Shown here: in pieces, positions 16,631 to 26,500 of the stretch
Layout: each line of letters opens with the position of its first letter
How positions within the stretch are numbered: position 1 is the first letter of the stretch
Source: an uncultured Clostridia bacterium
GTDB lineage: Bacteria; Bacillota; Clostridia; TANB77; CAG-508
Length of the DNA stretch: 64,000 bases
Reading direction: 5' to 3'
NCBI GenBank assembly: GCA_934154805.1
Contig: CAKPGM010000004.1
Coordinates: 1-64,000 of the forward strand
The notes under the pieces: generated by a model
The model's input: only the letters and a program-made list of their open reading frames with translations
Databases searched by the model: none
What the model was told of the DNA's origin: nothing
Position numbers and translations under genes: made by a program

Positions 16631-17281
16631 CTACTCTGCCTTCTCTATTTTTCCCATTTTGTTTAAAGGCCAAAATCTTACTGTTACTTTTCCTTCTATT
16701 TTTTCTAATGGTATACATCCAAATTTTCTACAGTCTATTGAATGTTCTCTATTGTCGCCCATTGCAAACACACATCCTTCTGGAACTGTGAAATCTGTAA
16801 ATACTCCATTATTACTATTGGTAACAACTGTGTCTTTTAAGTATGCAGACTCATCAAGTTCTTCTCCATTTATATAGACTTTTCCATCCATAATTTGTAC
16901 ATGTTCACCTGGCAGTGCAATTACTCTTTTTATATAGCTTTCTTTTCCCCACTCTAATACATAATACGTAAATTTTGAAATTACATTATTAAACTGTTTT
17001 GAATAAATAGCTATAGGTTTTGAAAAATCAACATCATCTTCTGTCACAACTTTTTTTGTTGGTGCTTCAAATGTAATTATATCTCCTCTGCTTGGCATTT
17101 CCTTTTTTGTTCTTGGAATTCTATTTAATATCAATCTTTCTCCTGGTTTTAAGTTTGGAAACATTGACTCTTGTTGTACAACTGTAGGTGTTCCCACGAA
17201 ATATCTAATTAATAATGCTAATACTATTGCTATTACAATACATTCTATCCATTCTATTATATCTTTAGTCTTTTCACTCAT
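16631..17281 (-). CDS. lepB: Signal peptidase I
   Basis: One N-terminal membrane helix (residues 9-29) precedes the catalytic Ser39 in QQESMFPNL. The catalytic Lys is in SYIKRVIALPGEHV, and the C-terminal box is GDNREHSIDCRKFG. It cleaves signal peptides of exported proteins. It overlaps the 3' end of walK by 8 bases. Confidence 0.95.
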   Translation of the reverse strand: MSEKTKDIIEWIECIVIAIVLALLIRYFVGTPTVVQQESMFPNLKPGERLILNRIPRTKKEMPSRGDIITFEAPTKKVVTEDDVDFSKPIAIYSKQFNNVISKFTYYVLEWGKESYIKRVIALPGEHVQIMDGKVYINGEELDESAYLKDTVVTNSNNGVFTDFTVPEGCVFAMGDNREHSIDCRKFGCIPLEKIEGKVTVRFWPLNKMGKIEKAE

Positions 17282-18758
17282 TTATATCTTTCCTTTCGTC
17301 CTGCTTTTTTACAGCTGGAATTCTTATAACTACTTCAGTTCCTTTTCCGTATTCACTCTTAATATCTATGCTACCTTTATTTTGTTCTATGATTTCTTTT
17401 GCAATAGGTAACCCTAGTCCTGTTCCACCCATCTCTCTAGTCCTTGCTTTATCCACTCTGTAAAATCTTTCAAAAACTCTACCTAAGTCTTCTTTTGGTA
17501 TCCCTATTCCATTGTCTATTACCTTAATATATGCGTCATTATACACAAATCCCACATATATTTTTATTACTCCACCTTCAGGAGTGTATTTTACTGCATT
17601 TGACAATACATTTAGAACAACTCTTTCAATACCATTTTTGTCTGCTTCTATTGGTGGAACATCCGCAGTAACATAACATTCTACGTTTTGCTTTTTCTTT
17701 TCTATTTCAATTTCTAGCTTTTCTTGGCATTTCTTTGTAAGACTTCCCAAATCAAATTCTGACACTTCTCTTTTCATTCTATTTGTGTCATATCTTGATA
17801 ATGTTAATAAATCACTTACTAAATTTGCCATTCTTCTACCTTCTGATGAAATAACTGACAAGAATTTTTGTGTTGTTTCTTGATCATATTCTCCATCTTG
17901 AAGTGTGTCCGCATATCCAATAATTGATGTTATTGGAGTTTTTAGCTCGTGAGATACATCTGCAACAAATTCTTTTCTCATATTGTCAAGTTTTACGTGC
18001 TCAGTAATATCCTGTATTACAGTAATTATTCCTGATGATAAATTGTTTTCATCTTTGTAAGGAGCAAAAAATACATTTACAGTTTTATCTCCTACATTTA
18101 TTCTCTGCTCTGATGGGGTCCAACTTTCCAAATATAGTATTGTTTCTTTTTTTATTTCTACATTTAGTTTCTTAAATATATCTTCAAAGTTATCTTCTTT
18201 ATCTATATTTAATAATTCTTTTGCTGCCGGATTTATATGCATTACTTTTCCATTTTCATCAAATGCTATAACGCCATCGGTCATATGCAATAATATTGCT
18301 TCTATTTCTCTTTTTTGTCTATTTACATCTGTTAGGTTTTGCTTAAGTTCTCCTGTCATTATCTCTATTATATTCGCAATTGCATCGACTTCAGATCTTC
18401 CCTTTTTTTTCTTTTTTATATCCTCTAATCTAACTAATTCCGTATTGTCTCCACTTGCTATTCTTCGTGCTCTATTTGCTAAATCTTTTATTGGCATTAT
18501 TATAACTTTTGACACGAATGCTCCCATTATTGAAACAATACAAGAAAATACTAATATTGCACTTAATATTAGTATTTTTATTTGTCTCATTTGTACATCT
18601 TGCATAGCTTGTATTTCTTGAAAGCTTGAGCCATCAACTGTATTCGCCAATGTATTTGACTGGCTTACAATATTCATTGAAAACGCACCCATTCCCAATA
18701 TTATAACTATACCAATAATAAAAAACATTAATAAAATTTTACTTTGTATATTTCTCAT
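17274..18758 (-). CDS. walK: WalK-type sensor histidine kinase
   Basis: Two membrane segments (about residues 8-30 and 59-82) flank a very short extracellular loop of about 28 residues, followed by HAMP, a PAS domain (about 150-240), a HisKA phosphoacceptor in VSHELKTPITS, and HATPase N (LSNAVKYTPEGG), G1 (DNGIGIP) and G2 (GGTGLGLPI) boxes. WalK with WalR controls cell-wall remodelling. The extracellular sensor domain of Bacillus WalK is missing, so ligand sensing must differ. Confidence 0.85.
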   Translation of the reverse strand: MRNIQSKILLMFFIIGIVIILGMGAFSMNIVSQSNTLANTVDGSSFQEIQAMQDVQMRQIKILILSAILVFSCIVSIMGAFVSKVIIMPIKDLANRARRIASGDNTELVRLEDIKKKKKGRSEVDAIANIIEIMTGELKQNLTDVNRQKREIEAILLHMTDGVIAFDENGKVMHINPAAKELLNIDKEDNFEDIFKKLNVEIKKETILYLESWTPSEQRINVGDKTVNVFFAPYKDENNLSSGIITVIQDITEHVKLDNMRKEFVADVSHELKTPITSIIGYADTLQDGEYDQETTQKFLSVISSEGRRMANLVSDLLTLSRYDTNRMKREVSEFDLGSLTKKCQEKLEIEIEKKKQNVECYVTADVPPIEADKNGIERVVLNVLSNAVKYTPEGGVIKIYVGFVYNDAYIKVIDNGIGIPKEDLGRVFERFYRVDKARTREMGGTGLGLPIAKEIIEQNKGSIDIKSEYGKGTEVVIRIPAVKKQDERKDINE

Positions 18759-18769
18759 AGTAGTTTCCT

Positions 18770-19498
18770 TTATTTAGATGCTAGATAATAGCCTATTCCT
18801 CTCTTGTTTATTATTATCTTAGAATTTTTTGTACTATCTCCTAATTTTTCTCTAATCCTACAAACAGTAACATCTACTGTTCTTATATCTCCATAATATT
18901 CATAGTTCCATACTTTCTCTAAAAGTACTTCTCTTGTAACAGGAATTCCTGGTTGCATTGCTAAATATTTTACTAACTCAAATTCCTTTGGTGTTAAAGC
19001 TTTTACTTGTCCCTTTACTCTTACTTCTACTTTTTCTAAGTCAAGTTCTAAATCACCAACAACAATTTTGTTATTCTTATTTGTTGATTCTTTATCTCTT
19101 CTTTCTTTTTCATCATCAACTTTTCTCAAATTTGCTTTTACTCTTGCCATTAGCTCTCTTACACTAAATGGTTTAGTAATATAGTCATCTGCACCCAATT
19201 CTAATCCAACAATTTTGTCTATTTCTTCATCCTTTGCAGATATCATAAGAATTGGTACATTATATGTTTGCTTTACTCTTTTACATACTGTTAGTCCATC
19301 CATTTTTGGAAGCATTACATCTAATAAAATTAAATCTGGTCTTTGTTCTACAGCTATATTAAAGCCCATTTCTCCATCTGTTGCTTCTAGGGTATTATAT
19401 CCTTCCTTTTTTAGATTATATACTAATATATCTATAATTGGTTTTTCATCATCTACAACTAATATTGTTTTCTTGTTTGGATCTAAATCTTCTTTCAT
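18770..19498 (-). CDS. walR: WalR-type OmpR-family response regulator
   Basis: The receiver domain has the phosphoacceptor Asp in ILLDVMLPKMDGL and Lys in TKPFSVREL. A winged-helix DNA-binding domain follows (LTPKEFELVKYLAMQPG, then TVDVTVCRIREKLGD). The start at ATG 19498 lies 9 bases after AAAGGAG; a longer frame to 19558 would overlap the upstream gene and lacks a site. It is paired with walK, 11 bases apart. Confidence 0.88.
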   Translation of the reverse strand: MKEDLDPNKKTILVVDDEKPIIDILVYNLKKEGYNTLEATDGEMGFNIAVEQRPDLILLDVMLPKMDGLTVCKRVKQTYNVPILMISAKDEEIDKIVGLELGADDYITKPFSVRELMARVKANLRKVDDEKERRDKESTNKNNKIVVGDLELDLEKVEVRVKGQVKALTPKEFELVKYLAMQPGIPVTREVLLEKVWNYEYYGDIRTVDVTVCRIREKLGDSTKNSKIIINKRGIGYYLASK

Positions 19499-19523
19499 AG
19501 AAGTACACTCCTTTATTTTATTT

Positions 19524-20399
19524 TTATCTTTCTTCATCATCTCTTGATGGTGTTGCAACTTCTTGTGATTGCTCTATTTCTTCTGCTACCAGCTGACCTT
19601 TTTCATTAACAGAAAATTTATATTTTTCTTCAAAAGATTTTGCTCCTTCAAAAGTTTTTATTATATCATCAACTGGCAAATCTTTGATTTCTCTATTTTG
19701 ATATTCTGAATTTACATCTCTTAAATGTCTTGCTTCTATTATAGCTGAGCTAATTGTTTTATCCATTGTATTTTTCGAAGAGCTTAAGAATGTTGTTTTT
19801 GTTCCTATCATATTTCCGTCCGAAAAAGTAATTTGAGGACGATGTGTCATATCTGAAGTTTCTATGTAGTCTTTTACTTCCATTTTTCTTATTTCTTCTG
19901 CATCTGTTATTCCATAAGCTTCTGCCGCTTTGCTCTTTATAATATCAGAATATGTATCTATAACTAAGTCTTTAGAATCACATATAGTCTTACAAGCTTC
20001 TATGTAATGTTGGTCTTCTTCGACAGTTCTATGCTCCTTGTGATCTAATTCCTTATATTGCACAACTGCATCCGATAATGCTTTTAATTGATCAATTTGC
20101 TCTTGTCCTTCTTCTGTTTGCATTATTATTTTTTCCTCTATATCAGCAAAAAATTCATTATTTGAAGCAACCATTTCTATTGCTGTTTGTGTATCTTTCT
20201 CATAATTTATTTGGTTTGCTAACTTTTGGATTGCAGTCGGTGCAATCGCTCCAACTCCTATTAGTGCTGCAGCACCCAATGCGGCAATACGAGTTCTCGC
20301 TTTAGCTGCAGCTCTTTGTCTTTGACTTCTAGCGCCTGTATATCGTCTATTTTCTGTAGAAGATGGACTATTTCTTAATTGTCTGTTCTCTTCTCTCAT
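19524..20399 (-). CDS. Unknown protein with one membrane segment
   Basis: I do not recognise the 291-residue protein. A basic, Arg-rich N-terminus precedes one hydrophobic segment (about residues 38-58, ALGAAALIGVGAIAP). The rest is soluble, charged and helical. It heads the walRK transcript, with a perfect promoter at 20433-20461, so it may be connected with envelope regulation; that is inference from position only. Confidence 0.7.
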   Translation of the reverse strand: MREENRQLRNSPSSTENRRYTGARSQRQRAAAKARTRIAALGAAALIGVGAIAPTAIQKLANQINYEKDTQTAIEMVASNNEFFADIEEKIIMQTEEGQEQIDQLKALSDAVVQYKELDHKEHRTVEEDQHYIEACKTICDSKDLVIDTYSDIIKSKAAEAYGITDAEEIRKMEVKDYIETSDMTHRPQITFSDGNMIGTKTTFLSSSKNTMDKTISSAIIEARHLRDVNSEYQNREIKDLPVDDIIKTFEGAKSFEEKYKFSVNEKGQLVAEEIEQSQEVATPSRDDEER

Positions 20400-20432
20400 A
20401 AATAACTTCCTCCGTACTTTATATTTGCCTTT

Positions 20433-20461
20433 ATTATACCTCTTGTGTGCATACTTGTCAA
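20433..20461 (-). promoter_or_regulatory. Promoter of the walRK transcript
   Basis: On the minus strand TTGACA (20456-20461), a 17-base spacer and TATAAT (20433-20438), a full consensus match. Confidence 0.8.
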
Positions 20462-20526
20462 AGCTTTTTTACAATATTATTGCAATATTATTACTTTTAT
20501 TTTTATAAATTATTCTAATAATAAAA

Positions 20527-20557
20527 AAGATGAATTGTACTTTATACAATCCATCTT
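20527..20557 (-). terminator. Terminator of the glucan synthase gene
   Basis: AAGATGgATTGTA / TACAATtCATCTT with one mismatch, followed on the minus strand by TTTTTATTATT. Confidence 0.75.
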
Positions 20558-20571
20558 CTTTCGAGTTTCAT

Positions 20572-23500
20572 CTAGATTATTACTTCTATATTATAGATTC
20601 CACCATTTTTATTAAGTTTTATTTTTTTCTCTTTTATTTCCTCTCCGTTGCAAATCATCTTTTCTATTTGTTCTGTTATAATTTCCTTATGATTACTATT
20701 TATTACTTTTATATTATACAAGCTATTTCCATATTTGTATTTGATTTCATATTGCTCCCATTTGGTTGGTATATGTGGTAATATCTCCAAGTATTCATTC
20801 TTAATGTTTAGGCCTAATATATATTTTATACCTGCTACATACATCCAGCTACTAGAACCAGTATACCAAGTCCATCCACCTCTACCTGCTAAGTTTCCTT
20901 GGCCATATACATCTGCTGGTATTACATATGGCTCAACTTTATATCTATTACTTCCTTCTTTCGTTCTACTGTGTTCTATTGGATTTATCATTCTGAAATT
21001 TTCATATGCTTTGTCATTCAAATTAAGCATTGCTTGTGCAATAATGGTCCAGGTTGCAGCATGTGTGTATTGTCCTCCATTTTCTCTTGTGCCTGGTAAA
21101 TATGATTTTATATATCCTGGTTCGAATTTGCTCTTTTCAAATGGTGGATCTAGTAATTTTATTATTCCTATTTCTTTGTCTATTAAGTGATTTTCCAAGC
21201 TTTCCATTGCTATATATTTTTTATCATTGTCACCCGCTTCTGAAATTGTCGCCCAGCTTTGAGATATATTATCTATTTTGCACTCTTCATTTTGCAAGCT
21301 GCCTAAAATTTCTCCATTATCTGTAAATGCTCTTTTATACCATCTGCTATCCCATCCTTCTGTGTTTAATGTTCTCTTTAATTTTTCCATTATTGCCAAA
21401 TATTTTTCTGCTCTCTCGCCATCGTTTTTATATTTGCATACTGGTACAAACTTTTTTAATACCTCATATAAGAAGAATCCTAACCATACACTTTCTCCTA
21501 TTCCTTTACTGCCCACATTACTAAATCCATCATTCCAGTCTCCTGTTCCTATTTTGGGAAGTCCGTGCTCTCCAAAGTTTAGCGATTTTTCTATTGCTCT
21601 TATGCAATGCATATATAGGCTTTCTTTTGTTTGAGAATCCTTATATAAATCATACCTTTCATTTTCGTTCAGTGCTAAAACGTTGCCTTCCTTGTAACTT
21701 ATTTCTTCATCTAAAATTTGATAATCATTTGTAAAACTTATATAGTCTTCTGTGACATATGCCAGCCACAGCAAGTCGTCTGAAATTCTTGTTCTTATTC
21801 CCCTGCTCGTTTCTTCGTGCCACCAATGTTCAACATCTCCTTCTATGAATTGGTGTCTTGCGCTTTTTAGTATTTGTTTTCTTGCTATTTCTGGTTCAAT
21901 ATATTTTACAGCCATAGTGTCCTGAAGCTGATCTCTAAATCCATACGCTCCACCTGATTGGTAGAATCCTGTTCTTCCATATAGTCTTGCACAGATTGTT
22001 TGATATATTAACCAACCATTTAATAAAATATTTGTAGATTCCATTGGTGTGTTAACTTGTAATCTGTTTACTAGGTCACTCCAATATCTCTTTATATTTA
22101 CATATTCATTTTTGCAGTTTCCTATATTTGAATATTTATATGCAATATCCAACGCTTCTTCTTTACTTTCTACACTTCCTAGTACAAATGATATTTCTTT
22201 GATTGAAAAAGCTTCTATTGATACATCTATCATTATAGCCATTATGCTATCTTTTCCAAAAGAGTTTTCTCTGCTTAGTTCTATTTGATCTAGTCCAGCC
22301 GGAGAACTTATTCCAGAATTTTTTAAGAAGGAGCTCTTGCTACCTGTATAAGATTTTATTTTTTCACTAGATGTTACAAAAATCGAATCCTCATTCTTTT
22401 CGTTCATTACATTTCTTAAAAATATTGTATTTGATGCTGTGTTAAAGTTTGTATATAAATATTTGTTAGTTTTTATTTCATCTTCTCCCAATACAGGCTT
22501 TATATAATACACTAATTTTAGATTTTTCCTTTGAGGATTTTTGTTTTCTAGCGTTAATAAATTTATTTTAACATTATCATCTTTTGGAACAAACATATCT
22601 ACTGTTTGCTTTATTCTTGAAGAAGTATGAATATATTTTGCATAGCCAAATCCATAAATTGCATAATATTCGTTTTCATCATGCATTGGATTGTAACCGA
22701 CTGACCACTTCTTGTTTGTGTCCTTATCTTTTATATATATTATTTCTGAAGGAGTGTCTGTTACTTGGTCATTTGACCACGCTGTTATTCTATTTAATTT
22801 GCTGTTTTTATTCCAAGTATATCCACCCATATTTTCTGTTGTTAATGTTCCAAATTTACCGTTTGTTATAATGTGGCTCCAAACTGTTGGTAGAGTGTCA
22901 TTTGAACTTACTTTTATTTGATATCCTTTTCCGTCTTTTGCAAATCCACCATATTCATTAAAATATTTTAACTCTTTTTCGTCCAGTATCATTTCTGTGT
23001 CTGTTTCGTTTTCAAAACTTATTTCTTTGTTTGAATCATAAGCAACTTCTTTCACATTGTCTAATATCTTGTGTTCTATTTCCTTCATTTGGATTTCCAA
23101 TGAACTATAACTTGCATTTATTATTAAGTTTGCTCTCATTTCCAATAATTTTTTATCTTTACTGTCCACATTTTCTAAACAGAATATGCCTCCTGGAATG
23201 TTTAACAAATATGCTAAATTCTTGTTTAATACTGCCGTTTGTATAGCATCTCTTACATAATTTTCGTAGCTTTCTTTTTCTTCATTTAGTATTACTAAAT
23301 CAATGTTTATATTTTTAACTCTAAAAAATTCATATGCACTTAATACTTCTTTGATTATATCTATATCATTGATATCTTTTATCTTTACTAGTAATATCGG
23401 CAAATCTCCTGATATCCCATATTTCCATAAATTAGATACTGGATATTGAGTGTTTTCATTATACTGACTCTTTTTTATATCTACTTTTGGTGCAAATAAT

Positions 23501-26500
23501 ATATATGATAACATTTGTTGATATATTTCTATATCTTTTCCTTTCAATCCTAAGTATCTATTTTCCGCTTCACTCTTAGCTTTTAAAAGTTCAAAAGTTC
23601 TTTTAGTATTTTCATTGTTCATAAATCTAACAACATTTTTTAATACATTTTCTCTGTCTTCTCCCACAGATATTATAAGGTCTATATATGTTGTTTCTTC
23701 TGGTCTTATATTTATGGTTTGTTTCATTGCAACAATTGGATCTGTTGTATATCCAATTTTTCTACTAAATGGTATTGAATTTTCTACTTCCTTTGGAACC
23801 TTGTAATTGCATCTTCCAAAAAATCTTTCTTTGTCTATTTCATATTCAACTTCTCCTATTGTGTTGTTTTGAGCAAATAAATTTACTGCCATATAGATAT
23901 CTTGTTCTGAAGCTGTATGCGATTTTCTCTTTATTAAAATTGTATTTGTACTGTCAATATATTCATATGACAAGAATAAGTTATTAAATGCCTTGTGCGC
24001 ATAATCTTGCATTTTATCAGATATTATAGGCTCTATAAATCCTGTAATTTCTAATATTTCTTCTATGGCTCCTGTATTTTTTAGCTCTAATCTTCTGACT
24101 TCCAACGGTTCATCTGTGTCTACTATTGTTTTTGTTATTGTTTCAATACTTTCGTCTACTCTTATTATCTTATCCATTTCTGGTGCAAATACTAGATTAT
24201 ATTTTTCCGGTTTCTTTCCGATTGTTGAATACGTATTGGTCCAAATATTTTTGTTTCTAATATTTTTTATATAGAACATTATTCCTTGCTGTGCTTCGTC
24301 TGTTTCTTTGTATCTATTTACTTGCAAGTTTTTGTACTTGCTATATCCATTTCCAAACTGGTCCATTATTATGGTATATTTGTCATTTGCTATTACATTA
24401 GATATATTTAGATTTTCGTTTATTTTACTGTATTGTCTTTGCGTATAATTTTCGTAATCTTGATATTTAATTTTTTCTACCTTTTCTTTTTCTTCTTTTG
24501 TTATTATCATATTTTCCGGCATTTTTTCTTGCAATAGAATATTTACAGCTTGAATTTCTGGATTATACATAAATCTTTTCTGTATTATATTTTTATTTAT
24601 CAAATTATTTATCGACAATAATATTAACCCTTGATGATGTGCCATATATGTTTTTACTGATGTGTATCCATTTTTGGTTCTGCCTGGTGTAAAGTCTATT
24701 GCTTCGTAAAATCCATATTTATCATACATTTTTTCTTGCTCTAATACTTTTAAATTATTCAAAACTTCTTTTGGTGAATAGTTTATTGCAAGCACCGAGC
24801 CATATGCTGATACTACAATTTCATCAGACAATCCTCTTTTTAACCCAAGCCAAGGAATTCCAAAAGCTTTGTATTGATAATTGTTATTTAAATCTCTTAA
24901 ATTAAATGCCGCTTCTGATATTCCCCATGGTGTTCCTAATCTTTTTGCATATTCTAACTGACTCATTATCATAAATTTGCAAGATTCATCTAGTATGCTA
25001 CCTGAATATTGTGGAATGTTGACTGTTGGCATCAAGTATTCAAATGATGTTCCAGACCAAGAAATTAATCCTTTATATCCATTTAATGTTGTCAAAGTTC
25101 TGCTCAAATTGTACCAATGCTTTTCTGAAATGTCCTTTTTCGCTATTGCTATTAAACTTGTTTGTCTTGCTTCAGATGCTAATAAATCATAGTAAGAGTC
25201 TGTTAATTGATTATCCTCTACATTAAATCCTATCGAAAATAATCTATTTTCTTGGTCATATAATTTTGCAAAATCTGTTTGTTCTATTATGTTTTTAATA
25301 TTTTCTAACATTATATTTATCTTTGATATTGTTTCATTGTTTTCTATTTTTTCTTTCTCTTTTAATAAAAATTGTTTTAACACATAAAGATATCCCACAA
25401 AATTTCCACTATCTACTGATGATATATATCTTGGTATAAGTGGCTCTAGCGTTTCTATGTTATACCAATTATATAAATGTCCATTCCATTTCGTTAGATT
25501 GCTTATTGTATTTACCATTTTATATAATAGTTCTATTGTATCTTCTAGATTTTCGTATTTTAAATCATAGCTTGACATTACAGCAAGAAGGGCAAGTCCT
25601 ATATTGGTTGGTGATGTTCTCATTACTACTTTTGGTTTTCTGTCTTCTTGGTAATTATCTGGTGGTAAATAGTTCCCTCTTTGAATTAGATTTTCTTTAA
25701 AGTATAGCCAAGTTTTATATCCCACATCCATAATGTAATCTTTTTCTTGTTTGTTTAGTTTTTCTATTGCTAATGCTTGTTCATTTTTCTTACTTATTTG
25801 ACACATTATTGCCGGCGCTATAAACCATAACAAGCTTAAAATTAATATTATTAATTCCACTAAAAATGTTGGTGTTGTAATTGTTATACAAAAATATACT
25901 ATTAGTCCCAATATTGCTAATATTGAGTTTGCTCTCATTTCTTTGTAATAAGATATTAAATCAGTTTTTGCTATTTTTTCCGCTTCTTCTGAAGTTGTCC
26001 ATTCTAATAAATATTTCTTTGTCTTGGTCATTCTATATATAGTTTTTATTTCCGCTTTTGTTGTTATATAAGCTTTATCAGGTATTAGCAAAAAATCTAG
26101 TATTCCTCTAAGTAAACTAGCTCTAAGTCCATCTATTGTTTTTACAAATTTTTTAGTTTTTACTATTCCTTCTTTTTTACTTATAATTGCATTTATAATA
26201 TCTATAACAACAGGAATTAGTATTGTTATTAACCCTATTAGTGCAAAGTTTATTAATTCTAATTTCAGTATTTTTGCAAGTATTAAAGAATATATAATTG
26301 TCATTAACGCAAAAAATTCCACCTTACTTCTTACTATATTGCTAAATATTTTGTATTTACTTAATAATCCTAACGGGTTGTTTTTTCTTTCTCCTTTTTT
26401 ATTTACTATTGTCTTTTTTAACCATGGAAGTATTTGAAAATCTCCTCTTATCCATCTATATAATCTTGTTCTAAAACTTAGATAATTTGTGGGATAGCCA